A stretch of 64,000 nucleotides of DNA from Xanthomonas rydalmerensis. GTDB taxonomy: Bacteria; Pseudomonadota; Gammaproteobacteria; Xanthomonadales; Xanthomonadaceae. Under the pieces are notes generated by a model. The model was not told the DNA's origin and did not search any database. It worked only from the letters and a program-made list of their open reading frames with translations. Position 1 is the first letter of the stretch. Every line of letters starts with the position of its first letter. A program made the position numbers and the translations under genes. Positions 8,521 to 17,132 of the stretch are shown here, piece after piece. The stretch lies in NCBI RefSeq assembly GCF_033170385.1, contig NZ_CP126170.1:3868001-3932000 (forward strand). Reading direction: 5' to 3'.

Positions 8521-10620
8521 ATGCCCCGCCGCGCCCCTGCCCTGCCGCCCACGCCGCCACCGGACATTCCCAGCGACCCGCTGCGCGATCCCGCGCTGTA
8601 CATCAACCGCGAACTGTCGCAACTGGACTTCAATTTCCGGGTACTGGCGCAGGCGCAGGACCCGCAGGTGCCGTTGCTGGAGCGGCTGCGCTTCCTGTGC
8701 ATCTCCTGCACCAACCTCGACGAATTCTTCGAGATCCGCGCCGCCACCGTGCGCCACGCGCAGGAGTTCGGGCTGCCGCCGGCACCGGACGGGATGAGCC
8801 CCAGCGCCATCCTCACCTCCATCCACGACCGCGCCGCGCAACTGGTCGACCAGCAGTACCGCTGCTGGAACGAGGTGCTGCGCCCGGCACTGAAGGACGC
8901 CGGCATCGGCGTGCTCGGCCGCCATTCCTGGAACGCGCGGCAGAAGCGCTGGCTGCGCGCCTACTTCCGCAACGAGATCATGCCGGTGCTGTCGCCGCTG
9001 GGCCTGGACCCGGCGCATCCGTTCCCGAAGATCCTCAACAAGTCGCTGAACATCGTGGTGGTGCTCAAGGGCACCGACGCGTTCGGCCGCGTCGGCCACC
9101 TGGCGATCGTGCGCGCGCCGCGCTCGCTGCCGCGCATCATCCAGTTGCCGGAAAGCCTGTCCGAGGGCGGGCAGAGTTTCGTGTTCCTGTCCTCGGTGCT
9201 GTCCACCTTCGTCGACGAACTGTTCCCGGGCATGGAGGTGATGGGCTCCTACCAGTTCCGCGTCACCCGGAACTCCGAACTGGTGGTGGACGAGGAGGAA
9301 GTGGAGAACCTGGCGCTGGCGCTGCGCGACGAACTGGTCAACCGCGGCTACCGGCCGGCGGTGCGGCTGGAGATTGCCGAGGACTGCCCGAAGTCGATCG
9401 TGCGCACCCTGCTGCAGAACTTCGAATTGCCGGAGAACGCGGTCTACCGCATCAACGGCCCGGTCAACCTGAGCCGGGTCAACCAGGTCTACGACCTGGT
9501 GCAGCGCCCGGACCTGAAGTATCCGGCGATGAACCCGCGCACCCTGCGCGACAGCGAAGGCATCTTCGAGATCGCCGCCGCCGGCGACGTGCTGCTGCAC
9601 CACCCGTTCGACGCCTTCACCGCGGTGCTGGACCTGATCAAGCAGGCCGCGATCGACCCCAACGTGCTGGCGATCAAGCAGACCCTGTACCGCACCGGCA
9701 AGGACTCGGCGATCGTCGATGCGCTGGTGCTGGCCGCGCGCAACGGCAAGGACGTCACCGTGGTGGTGGAGCTGCGCGCGCGCTTCGACGAAGAGGCCAA
9801 CCTGGGCCTGGCCGACCGCCTGCAGGAAGCCGGCGTGCAGGTGGTGTACGGCGTGGTCGGCTACAAGACCCACGCCAAGATGCTGCTGATCGTGCGCCGC
9901 GAGGGCCGCAAGCTGCGCCGCTACGTGCACCTGGGCACCGGCAACTACCACAGCGGCACCGCACGCGCCTACACCGACCTGAGCCTGATCACCTCCGACG
10001 TGGACATCGGCAACGACGTGCACCTGCTGTTCCAGCAGTTGTCCGGCCTGGCGCCGAAGATCCGCCTCAAGCGCCTGCTGCAATCGCCCTTCACCCTGCA
10101 CCCGGGCGTGCTGCACCGGATCGAACGCGAGACCAAGCTGGCGCACGCCGGCCGCCCGGGCCGCATCATCGCCAAGATGAACGCGCTCAACGAGCCGCAG
10201 GTGATCCGCGCGCTGTACGCCGCCTCGCAGGCCGGGGTCAAGATCGACCTGATCGTGCGCGGCGCCTGCACCCTGCGCCCCGGCGTGCCAGGCGTGTCCG
10301 ACAACATCCGGGTGCGCTCGATCGTCGGCCGCTTCCTCGAGCACAGCCGGGTCTACTGGTTCGGCAACGACGGCGCGCCGGAACTGTTCTGCGCCAGCGC
10401 CGACTGGCTGGAACGCAACCTGCTGCGGCGCGTGGAGACCGGCTTCCCGATCCTCGATCCGGACCTGGTCAAGCGCATCCACCGCGAGGTGCTGCAGAAC
10501 TACCTGGCCGACAATCTCAACGCCTGGGAACTGGACGCCGACGGCAACTACCGCAAGCTGGCCCCGGGCCAGGACCAGCCGCCGCACTCGGCGCAGCTGG
10601 CCCTGCTCGACGGGCTCTGA
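8521..10620 (+). CDS. ppk: Polyphosphate kinase 1
   Basis: A 699-residue enzyme that reversibly builds polyphosphate from ATP. Domains run in family order: an N-terminal helical domain (YINRELSQLDFNFRVLAQA), a head domain and two phospholipase-D-like catalytic domains. The autophosphorylated histidine is His451 in KTHAKMLLI. The second essential histidine is His470 in YVHLGTGNYHSGTARAYTD. They are 19 residues apart, as in E. coli His435/His454. A proline-rich extension of about 25 residues precedes the core. Its place in phoB-phoR-ppk-ppx links polyphosphate storage to phosphate control. Confidence 0.97.
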   Translation: MPRRAPALPPTPPPDIPSDPLRDPALYINRELSQLDFNFRVLAQAQDPQVPLLERLRFLCISCTNLDEFFEIRAATVRHAQEFGLPPAPDGMSPSAILTSIHDRAAQLVDQQYRCWNEVLRPALKDAGIGVLGRHSWNARQKRWLRAYFRNEIMPVLSPLGLDPAHPFPKILNKSLNIVVVLKGTDAFGRVGHLAIVRAPRSLPRIIQLPESLSEGGQSFVFLSSVLSTFVDELFPGMEVMGSYQFRVTRNSELVVDEEEVENLALALRDELVNRGYRPAVRLEIAEDCPKSIVRTLLQNFELPENAVYRINGPVNLSRVNQVYDLVQRPDLKYPAMNPRTLRDSEGIFEIAAAGDVLLHHPFDAFTAVLDLIKQAAIDPNVLAIKQTLYRTGKDSAIVDALVLAARNGKDVTVVVELRARFDEEANLGLADRLQEAGVQVVYGVVGYKTHAKMLLIVRREGRKLRRYVHLGTGNYHSGTARAYTDLSLITSDVDIGNDVHLLFQQLSGLAPKIRLKRLLQSPFTLHPGVLHRIERETKLAHAGRPGRIIAKMNALNEPQVIRALYAASQAGVKIDLIVRGACTLRPGVPGVSDNIRVRSIVGRFLEHSRVYWFGNDGAPELFCASADWLERNLLRRVETGFPILDPDLVKRIHREVLQNYLADNLNAWELDADGNYRKLAPGQDQPPHSAQLALLDGL

Positions 10621-10675
10621 GCGCAGCGCGGCGTCGCGCCAACGGCGCGCGCCGCGCATCGGCTACCATTCCGCC

Positions 10676-12202
10676 ATGCCTGCCACCTCCCCCACTCATC
10701 CGCCGCTGCGCGACGACGACCTACTGGCCGCCATCGACCTGGGTTCCAACAGTTTCCACATGGTCATCGCCCGCTATCAGCTCGGGCAGCTGCGGGTGGT
10801 GGACCGCCTGCGCGAGACCGTGCGCATGGCCGACGGCTTGGACAACAAGGGCGGGCTGTCCGCCGACGCGCGACAGCGCGCGCTGGAATGCCTGGCGCGC
10901 TTCGGCCAGCGCATCCGCGACCTGCCTTCGCTGCGCGTGCGCGCGCTGGCCACCAACACCGTGCGCCAGCTGCGCTCGCCGCAGACCTTCCTGATTCCCG
11001 GCGAGACCGCGCTCGGCCATCCGATCGAAGTGGTCAGCGGCCGCGAGGAAGCGCGCCTGATCTACCTGGGCGTGGCCCATGCGCAGCCGCCCAAGCCGGA
11101 CGAACGCCGCCTGGTCATCGACATCGGCGGCGGCTCCACCGAGTTCATCATCGGCAGCGGCTTCCAGACCCTGGAACGCGAGAGCCTGCAGGCCGGCTGC
11201 ATCGCCAGCACGCGGCGCTTCTTCCCGGGCGGCAAGCTGTCCAGGAAGAAGTGGAAGGACGCGCTGACCGAGATCGGCGCCGAGTTCCAGCAGTTCGCGG
11301 GCCAGTACCGCGCGCTGGGCTGGCACGAGGCGCTGGGTTCGTCGGGCACGCACAAGGCGATCGGCGAGATCTGCGCGGCGATGAAGCTGACCAAGGGCGC
11401 GATCACCGCCGAGGCGCTGCCGCAACTGCGCGACCGCCTGCTGCTGGCCAAGCGCATCGAGGACATCGACCTGCCGGGCCTGTCCGCCGACCGCCGGCCG
11501 ATCATCGCCGGCGGCGTGCTGGTGCTGGAGGCGGCGTTCCAGGCGCTGGGCCTGCAACGGCTGATGGTGAGCAAGGCGGCCATGCGCGAAGGCATTCTCT
11601 ACGACATGCTCGGCCGCGGCGGCGAGAACGATCCGCGCGAAACCGCGATCGCCGCGCTCACCCAGCGCTACGGCATCGACGAGGCGCAGGCCGCGCGCGT
11701 GGAGCACACCGCGATGGCGCTGTTCGAGCAGGTTGCCGGCGACTGGGCGCTGGATGCCGACGACGCGCGCATGCTCGGCTGGGCCGCGCGCCTGCACGAA
11801 CTCGGCCAGGCCATCGCGCACAGCCAGTACCACGTGCACGGTGCCTACGTGCTGGAGCACTCGGACATCGCCGGCTTCTCGCGGCAGGAGCAGCAGGTGC
11901 TGGCCACGCTGGTGCGCACGCACCGCCGCAACGTCTCCAAGACCGCGTTCGAGGCACTGCCCGACCGCCTGCTGCTCAGCGCCAAGCGCAAGGCCGCGCT
12001 GCTGCGCCTGGCGGTGCTGCTGCATCGCGCGCACGAGGCCGACCCGATCCCCGCGCTGGAACTGAAGGCCGACGGCGCCAACCTGCACCTGATCCTGTCG
12101 CAGCCGTGGATCGAATCGCGGCCGCTGCAGCGCGCCGACCTGATCGGCGAAGTCGAGGGCATGGCCGGGCTGGGGATCAATTTCCGGCCGTTTGTGGCTT
12201 GA
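10676..12202 (+). CDS. ppx: Exopolyphosphatase (Ppx/GppA family)
   Basis: A 508-residue ASKHA-fold phosphatase that trims terminal phosphates from polyphosphate. The length is close to E. coli Ppx. The actin-like motifs are [13 protein letters not shown] near residue 18 and [14 protein letters not shown] near residue 145. The C-terminal half is an HD-type helical region ([18 protein letters not shown]), more typical of Ppx than of short exopolyphosphatases. It is the last gene of the operon, 55 nt after ppk. The stop codon is followed 5 nt later by a 266-bp heptad array and then a terminator. Confidence 0.95.
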   Translation: MPATSPTHPPLRDDDLLAAIDLGSNSFHMVIARYQLGQLRVVDRLRETVRMADGLDNKGGLSADARQRALECLARFGQRIRDLPSLRVRALATNTVRQLRSPQTFLIPGETALGHPIEVVSGREEARLIYLGVAHAQPPKPDERRLVIDIGGGSTEFIIGSGFQTLERESLQAGCIASTRRFFPGGKLSRKKWKDALTEIGAEFQQFAGQYRALGWHEALGSSGTHKAIGEICAAMKLTKGAITAEALPQLRDRLLLAKRIEDIDLPGLSADRRPIIAGGVLVLEAAFQALGLQRLMVSKAAMREGILYDMLGRGGENDPRETAIAALTQRYGIDEAQAARVEHTAMALFEQVAGDWALDADDARMLGWAARLHELGQAIAHSQYHVHGAYVLEHSDIAGFSRQEQQVLATLVRTHRRNVSKTAFEALPDRLLLSAKRKAALLRLAVLLHRAHEADPIPALELKADGANLHLILSQPWIESRPLQRADLIGEVEGMAGLGINFRPFVA

Positions 12203-12207
12203 GGGCC

Positions 12208-12478
12208 GGGATTCGGGATTCGGGATTCGGGATTCGGGACTCGGGACTCGGGACTCGGGACTCGGGACTCGGGACTCGGGACTCGGGACTCGGGACTCGG
12301 GACTCGGGACTCGGGACTCGGGACTCGGGACTCGGGACTCGGGACTCGGGACTCGGGACTCGGGACTCGGGACTCGGGACTCGGGACTCGGGACTCGGGA
12401 CTCGGGACTCGGGACTCGGGACTCGGGACTCGGGACTCGGGACTCGGGACTCGGGACTCGGGACTCGGGACTCGGGAC
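12208..12478 (+). repeat. 38-copy heptanucleotide tandem array
   Basis: Four GGGATTC units (12208-12235) are followed by 34 perfect GGGACTC units to 12473, then a partial GGGAC. No interruption or indel was seen by eye. The period of 7 keeps all frames open on both strands, which produces spurious GLGTRDS and SRVPSPE ORFs. The array starts 5 nt after the ppx stop and lies between ppx and its likely terminator, so it should be transcribed. Shorter four-unit relatives are at 2526, 14432 and 16295. Confidence 0.97.
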
Positions 12479-12565
12479 GGCAGCATGCTGTCCGCGGTCA
12501 AATCGCGGTCAAGCGATTTGATGAAAAAAGTGCCGGTTTTTGAAAGAAAAAGCCGCACTCTCTGA

Positions 12566-12588
12566 AGCCGCGACACCGCGGCTTTTTT
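12566..12588 (+). terminator. Rho-independent terminator downstream of ppx
   Basis: The stem AGCCGCG / CGCGGCT with loop ACAC is followed directly by TTTTTT. It lies 364 nt past the ppx stop, after the heptad array, and abuts the palindromic repeat that starts at 12589. Confidence 0.8.
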
Positions 12589-12650
12589 GTGGGAGGGGCT
12601 TCAGCCCCGACGCCTTACCGATACCGCGTCGGGGCTGAAGCCTCTCCCAC
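12589..12650. repeat. Palindromic dispersed repeat (REP-like), copy A
   Basis: Two 25-nt arms (12589-12613 and 12626-12650) pair almost completely around a 12-nt loop. The arm core GGCTTCAGCC is shared with the element at 38025-38090 (core GGAGCGGCTTCAGCCGCGAC), and the half-arm CGGAAGCCGCTCCTAC at 16243-16258 is related. This is a dispersed, intergenic, imperfect palindrome of the REP/MITE kind. Confidence 0.8.
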
Positions 12651-12680
12651 AGAAAAGCGGCACGGCGACGAACTTGCGAA

Positions 12681-12700
12681 AATCCCGAATCCCGAATCCC
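12681..12700 (-). repeat. Inverted heptad element (three units)
   Basis: Read on the minus strand these are two full GGGATTC units (12687-12700) and one imperfect unit. They are opposite in orientation to the large array at 12208-12478. They lie 86 nt upstream of the glycosyltransferase start. Confidence 0.65.
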
Positions 12701-12785
12701 GGCTTCTGGCGTCATCGTTCCTACATGCGCTGGACATGTTCGCTTCACCGCCGTGCGCGAGGCTTTGCCAAACCGGAGCCCCCGC

Positions 12786-13919
12786 ATGCGCTACGCGATC
12801 GTCACCGAGACGTATCCCCCTGAGGTCAACGGCGTGGCGCTGACCGTGCAGGGGCTGGAACTGGGGCTGCGCGCGCGCGGCCATAGCGTCGATGTGGTGC
12901 GTCCGCGCCAGGCCGGCGATGCCGACCCGGCGGATCTGCGGCTGGTGCGCGGTGCGGCGCTGCCGCGCTACCCCGGATTGAAGTTCGGCCTGCCCGCGCC
13001 ACGGCGCCTGACCCGGCTGTGGCAGGCGGCACCGCCGGATGCGGTGTACATCGCCACCGAGGGCCCGCTGGGCTGGTCGGCGCTGCGCAGCGCACGGCGC
13101 CTGGGCATTCCGATCGCCACCGGCTTCCACACCCGCTTCGACGAATACCTGCCGCAGTACGGCGCGGCCTGGCTGCAGTCGACCGCGCTGCGCTGGATGC
13201 GGCGCTTCCACAACCAGGCCCAGGCGACCCTGGTGCCGACCCGCGAACTGCGCGACTTCCTGGCCACCCAGGGCTTCGAGCGGGTACGCCTGCTGGCGCG
13301 CGCGGTGGACAGCAAGCAGTTCGAGCCGCAGCGCCGCGATCCGCAGTTGCGCCAGCAGTGGGGGCTGCAGGACGACGATTGCGCGGTGCTGTACGTGGGC
13401 CGCATCGCCTCGGAGAAGAACCTGCCGCTGGCGGTGCGCGCGTTCCGCCAGTTGCAGCAGCTGCGCCCGCGCGCGCGCTTCGTCTGGGTCGGCGACGGCC
13501 CGCTGCGCGAGCGCCTGGCGCAGGAGAATCCCGACTTCATCTTCTGCGGCGTGCAGCGCGGCGATGCGCTGGCGCGGCATTTCGCCAGCGGCGACCTGTT
13601 CCTGTTCCCCAGCCGCAGCGAGACCTTCGGCAACGTGACCCTGGAGGCGATGGCCAGCGGCCTGGCCACGGTCGCCTTCGACTACGGCGCGGCGCGCGAG
13701 TACCTGCGCGACGGCAGCAACGGCGCAGCGGTGGCCGACGACGACGCCTTCATCGCCGCCGCCCTGCGCCTGGGCAGCGACGAGGCGCTGCGCCGGCGCC
13801 TGGGCGCGGCCGCCTGCGCGTCGATGCAGCAACTGCGCCCGGAGCGGGTGGTGGCCGATTTCGATGCCCTGCTCAACCAACTGGCGCAGACCCGGAGGAC
13901 GCATGTCGACGCGGCTTGA
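12786..13919 (+). CDS. Glycosyltransferase family 4 (GT-B fold)
   Basis: A 377-residue retaining glycosyltransferase that uses a nucleotide-sugar donor. The N-terminal acceptor domain opens MRYAIVTETYPPEVNGVAL. The donor domain has the loop LYVGRIASEKNLPLAVRAF near residue 200 and the E-x7-E motif in SETFGNVTLEAMASGL near residue 280. Related proteins include alpha-mannosyl- and glycolipid glycosyltransferases (MgtA and DGDG/SQDG-synthase types), so an envelope glycolipid product is plausible but unproven. The ATG at 12786 gives the conserved N-terminus. Its 3' end overlaps the PAP2 phosphatase gene by 17 nt, indicating a two-gene unit. Confidence 0.88.
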   Translation: MRYAIVTETYPPEVNGVALTVQGLELGLRARGHSVDVVRPRQAGDADPADLRLVRGAALPRYPGLKFGLPAPRRLTRLWQAAPPDAVYIATEGPLGWSALRSARRLGIPIATGFHTRFDEYLPQYGAAWLQSTALRWMRRFHNQAQATLVPTRELRDFLATQGFERVRLLARAVDSKQFEPQRRDPQLRQQWGLQDDDCAVLYVGRIASEKNLPLAVRAFRQLQQLRPRARFVWVGDGPLRERLAQENPDFIFCGVQRGDALARHFASGDLFLFPSRSETFGNVTLEAMASGLATVAFDYGAAREYLRDGSNGAAVADDDAFIAAALRLGSDEALRRRLGAAACASMQQLRPERVVADFDALLNQLAQTRRTHVDAA

Positions 13920-14427
13920 GATCCTGCGCGGGCACGAGACCCGCTGGTGCCGGCGCGCCAACCACTGGTGCCGGCGGCGTTCGGTGCGGCGCTTCTTCTC
14001 GGTGATCAGTCGACTGGGCGACGGCGTGTTCTGGTATGCGCTGATGACCCTGCTGGTGCTGTGCGACGGCATGGACGGCGTGTTCGCCTCCGCGCACATG
14101 GCCGCCACCGGCGTGGTCGCACTGAGCCTGTACAAGGGCCTGAAGCGCTGGACCCGGCGTCCGCGCCCGTATGCCGCCGACCTGCGCATTCGTGCCTGGG
14201 TGGCGCCGCTGGACGAATTCAGCTTCCCCTCCGGCCACACCCTGCACGCGGTGTCCTTCGGCATCGTCGCCCTCGCCTACTACCCGTGGCTGGCGCCGCT
14301 GCTGGTGCCGTTCATCGCCTGCGTGGCGCTGTCGCGGGTGGTGCTGGGCCTGCACTACCCCAGCGACGTCCTCGCCGCCACCGGCATTGGCGCGCTGCTG
14401 GCGGGCGTGTCGCTGTGGTTGGTTTAA
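13903..14427 (+). CDS. PAP2 family membrane phosphatase
   Basis: A 174-residue inner-membrane phosphatase of the PAP2 (type 2 phosphatidic acid phosphatase) family. All three catalytic motifs are present: KRWTRRPRP, PSGH (in SFPSGHTLHAVSFG) and SRVVLGLHYPSDVLA. Four or five hydrophobic segments surround them. Substrates in this family include phosphatidate, phosphatidylglycerol phosphate and undecaprenyl pyrophosphate. The start lies inside the end of the glycosyltransferase gene, so the pair probably works in lipid or lipid-linked sugar metabolism. A four-unit heptad element begins 4 nt after the stop. Confidence 0.9.
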   Translation: MSTRLEILRGHETRWCRRANHWCRRRSVRRFFSVISRLGDGVFWYALMTLLVLCDGMDGVFASAHMAATGVVALSLYKGLKRWTRRPRPYAADLRIRAWVAPLDEFSFPSGHTLHAVSFGIVALAYYPWLAPLLVPFIACVALSRVVLGLHYPSDVLAATGIGALLAGVSLWLV

Positions 14428-14431
14428 AGCT

Positions 14432-14459
14432 GGGAGTGGGGAATCGGGAATAGGGAGTG
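14432..14459 (+). repeat. Four-unit heptad repeat element (GGGAxTx)
   Basis: The units are GGGAGTG, GGGAATC, GGGAATA and GGGAGTG in strict 7-bp phase, starting 4 nt after the PAP2 stop. The junction TAA-AGCT-GGGA parallels TGA-AGCC-GGGA at 2519-2529. Confidence 0.75.
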
Positions 14460-14522
14460 GGAACAGCCGGCGCCGTCCGGCCCTATGCGCTCTCTCTCCA
14501 TCCTGACGCTCTCAAGACTGCT

Positions 14523-15941
14523 TCATCGTGCCTTGGCCGAGTCGCTTGCCCATGCGCATGGAGACGCGCCAAGAGGCTCGGCGCCACGGGCGAGAGACGG
14601 GCGAAGGTCCGAGTAGTTGATCTGGGTTGGCAGGTACGTCGTTTCGCCGAACGGTCCCGGCACCGTCACACGTCGATTCTTCAGCCGCGCGGGATCGGGC
14701 GGCGGCAAGCCGATCACCTGTGCACGAGACAGCAGGCCGAGATCCTGGATCCACATGCAGACCCGCGCCAGGTCGAGATGGACATGGTAGGCGCCGCCTT
14801 CCACTGTGCGCCGCCGAAGGGCCTCGGTCACACCGGCCGCTCCCAAGATCGCGGCCAGATAGTCGTTCAGCAGATAGGTCGGCGGCAAGCGGGGGCCATC
14901 GAACGCCCCCTCCTCCGCCGAAAACCCCGTGGCGGCGCAGGCGAGCTGATCGAACCCGCCGCGCTGAGACCAAGGCCCCGCCTTGCCCCAGCCATGGAAG
15001 TCGAGCACGACAATCCCCGGCCGGCGCTCGGCAAGCGCGAGCGGCCCGTACCCCTTGCGATCGAGGGAAAGATAGCTTCCAACATAGATGTCGGCATCGC
15101 CCAACAGCCGTTCGAATGCCGCACGTCCCGCCGGCTCGTTGAGGTCGCACCAGGCGCTTCGCTTTCCAATATTGGTCTCGACCTGCATCGCCTGCGGGTC
15201 GGGATAACGCGGTGTCGAAAGATGAAGGACCTCCGCTCCATGTTCAGCCATCAGTCGCGCCGCGATCGGCCCTGCTATGACATGGGTGTTGTCGAGGACG
15301 CGCAATCCATCCATCGGCAGCGCTGCCCTTCCCTCGGGCAGGGGCACCGGTGGGGTATCGCCGATCCTGGTGATCTCGATCAGCGGTCGGTCGGCAAGGT
15401 AGAGCCCTTGGGGATGGCTGCGCCATTCCGCCCGCGTCCGGACGGCAACGCATGTGCCCCCTACCCCGCTGATGGCGTCCTCCAATGCGAAAGCGTCCCA
15501 ACGTGCGATCGCGTCGGCAAAATGCCGACGTGACGGAGGACAACCGAGCACCTGGCAGGCCAGCATCCGCAGATGCGGATAGGTCAGCAGCAGATAAACG
15601 TAACGGCCGTCGCCTGCACGATAGAAGTCGCTGTCCGCGAACAGGGAGGGATCCTCGAAGAGTCGTTCGGCAGGCACGCCGTTCAAGGTCGTCAGGAACA
15701 CCGCCATCAGCTGCGCGATCGCATCCTCGACGTCGACGGTGACGGTCTGTCGTGTCCCGCCCCTCAACTCGCCGAGACTGCTCATGCCCGCGCCCAGCAA
15801 GCCGAGGGCCGCGGCGGCACCGTCCCCAATACGATGGACCGATGGCGTCACCGGGTCGTGGCCCGTCAGGACCACCGTGGTGCCGGCGTCAATTCCGATG
15901 GAATCTCTCAGATCGGCGTAGACCCCCTGTACGGTCCTCAT
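14523..15941 (-). CDS. CoA-transferase family III (CaiB/BaiF) protein, possibly acquired
   Basis: A 472-residue protein. Residues from about 210 onward match the N-terminal half of family III CoA-transferases: GLRVLDNTHVIAGPIAARLM, then GKRSAWCDLN, VVLDFHGWGKAGPWSQRGG and LNDYLAAILGAAGVTEALRR. The region before it resembles the second half of such enzymes (GDGRYVYLLLTYPHLRMLAC, TRAEWRSHPQG), so the order looks permuted or a tandem fusion with a shortened first copy. The nucleophilic Asp cannot be assigned with certainty. The ATG at 15941 has a strong AAGGAGG 5 nt upstream. It is isolated, less G+C-rich than its neighbours, and its acyl-CoA substrate is unknown. Confidence 0.82.
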   Translation of the reverse strand: MRTVQGVYADLRDSIGIDAGTTVVLTGHDPVTPSVHRIGDGAAAALGLLGAGMSSLGELRGGTRQTVTVDVEDAIAQLMAVFLTTLNGVPAERLFEDPSLFADSDFYRAGDGRYVYLLLTYPHLRMLACQVLGCPPSRRHFADAIARWDAFALEDAISGVGGTCVAVRTRAEWRSHPQGLYLADRPLIEITRIGDTPPVPLPEGRAALPMDGLRVLDNTHVIAGPIAARLMAEHGAEVLHLSTPRYPDPQAMQVETNIGKRSAWCDLNEPAGRAAFERLLGDADIYVGSYLSLDRKGYGPLALAERRPGIVVLDFHGWGKAGPWSQRGGFDQLACAATGFSAEEGAFDGPRLPPTYLLNDYLAAILGAAGVTEALRRRTVEGGAYHVHLDLARVCMWIQDLGLLSRAQVIGLPPPDPARLKNRRVTVPGPFGETTYLPTQINYSDLRPSLARGAEPLGASPCAWASDSAKAR

Positions 15942-16339
15942 GACGACCTCCTTCAAACGTTGAAAGACGATTCACGGCCGGAGCGCGCGATGGCGCCAGC
16001 AATGCGGTCACGCTAACAAACATTTCTATGTTGATGGCGTGAGATGCGTCGGCGTATCAAACAGTGCCTTGGCCGCGCTCACCTCGGCAAACGAAGGCCC
16101 TGCACTACCGACCAGAATCGCAGCGCCGCACAAAGCGACAGGACGGCAACGGGCCGCGACCCGGTAGAAGGAGGAACCGTAGTTCAACGTGCACGCTCAC
16201 TGGTCGCCAGCCACCAGGGCGGTTTCGGTTCCAAGGCGGCGGCGGAAGCCGCTCCTACGCCAGGCACAACGACGCCAATGCTCGCGGCTTCATCCAATCC
16301 CCAATCCCGATTCCCCAATCCCGGCCGTACAATGGCCGA
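15942..16339. other. Intergenic region between CoA-transferase gene and lpxH
   Basis: This 398-nt divergent spacer has no convincing gene. It holds the AAGGAGG ribosome-binding site of the CoA-transferase (15947-15953), an A/T-richer patch at about 16010-16040 where that gene's promoter may lie, a half-palindrome related to the REP-like repeats (about 16216-16258), and an inverted heptad element at 16295-16322. Confidence 0.6.
16295..16322 (-). repeat. Four-unit heptad repeat element, inverted
   Basis: On the plus strand the units read CAATCCC, CAATCCC, GATTCCC, CAATCCC, the complement of the GGGAxTx heptad. The element ends 17 nt before the lpxH start, so here it sits in a probable 5' leader instead of after a stop codon. 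Confidence 0.75.
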
Positions 16340-17077
16340 ATGACCACGCTGTTCATCTCCGACCTGCATCTGGATCCGGCACGGCCGGCGATCACCGCGC
16401 TGTTTCTCGACTTCCTGCGCGGGGAGGCGCGCCGGGCCGAGGCGCTGTACATCCTCGGCGACCTGTTCGAGGCCTGGATCGGCGACGACACGCCGTCCGA
16501 GGCGGCCGATGCGGTGGCGCTGGAGCTGCACGCGCTGCACGCGGCCGGGGTACCGGTGTTCTTCATGCACGGCAACCGCGACTTCCTGCTCGGTGCCGAC
16601 TACGCGCAGCGCGCCGGCCTGCGCCTGCTGCCCGATCCCTGCGTGATCGATCTGTACGGCGAGCCGACCCTGCTGCTGCACGGCGACCTGCTGTGCACCG
16701 ACGACACCGCCTACCAGGCGTTCCGCGCGCAGACCCGCGACCCGGCGTTCCAGCAGCAGTTCCTGGCGCAGCCGTTGGCCGCGCGCATCGCCTACGCGCA
16801 GCAGGCGCGCGCCGCCAGCCAGGCGCGCCAGGCCGACCTGAAACAGGGCGACCGCACGCAGTTCGAGACCGTCACCGACGTGGCGCCGGCCGAGGTCGCC
16901 GCCACCTTCGCCCGCTATGGCGTGGCGCGGATGATCCATGGCCACACCCATCGGCCGGCGGTGCATGCGCTGGACGTGGAGGGGCGTGCCTGCACCCGCA
17001 TCGTGCTCGGCGACTGGTACGAACAGGGCTCGGTGCTGCGCGTGGATGCGCAGGGCTGCCGACTGCAACAGCTCTAG
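16340..17077 (+). CDS. lpxH: UDP-2,3-diacylglucosamine diphosphatase
   Basis: A 245-residue peripheral inner-membrane metallophosphoesterase that hydrolyses UDP-2,3-diacylglucosamine to lipid X in lipid A synthesis. Manganese-ligand motifs are Asp8/His10 (ISDLHL), Asp41 ([12 protein letters not shown]), Asn79 (HGNRDFLLG), His114 (LLHGDLL) and the final HGHTHRP. The length is as expected for LpxH. The start ATG at 16340 gives the conserved [12 protein letters not shown]-terminus. It is a single gene on the plus strand, with no co-directional neighbour. Confidence 0.96.
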   Translation: MTTLFISDLHLDPARPAITALFLDFLRGEARRAEALYILGDLFEAWIGDDTPSEAADAVALELHALHAAGVPVFFMHGNRDFLLGADYAQRAGLRLLPDPCVIDLYGEPTLLLHGDLLCTDDTAYQAFRAQTRDPAFQQQFLAQPLAARIAYAQQARAASQARQADLKQGDRTQFETVTDVAPAEVAATFARYGVARMIHGHTHRPAVHALDVEGRACTRIVLGDWYEQGSVLRVDAQGCRLQQL

Positions 17078-17132
17078 TACACGTGTCCGGCGCGGCCGCG
17101 CGCAGCCCGGCGACGCGCACAAGACCCGCCGC

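Noticed and set aside
8506..10659. Long antisense open frame of over 700 codons opposite ppk
   Set aside because: Typical shadow in G+C-rich DNA: His/Ala/Arg/Gln-rich with no domain signal. ppk on the other strand has full motif support. The same holds for long antisense frames opposite ppx, bepA, fadH, purF and the S46 gene.
12208..12478. Possible CRISPR array
   Set aside because: Units are contiguous 7-mers with no spacers and no cas genes nearby.
12192..12576. Open frames encoding GLGTRDS or SRVPSPE repeats on both strands
   Set aside because: They arise because a 7-bp repeat with no stop in any phase stays open in all frames; no ribosome-binding site or non-repeat domain supports them.
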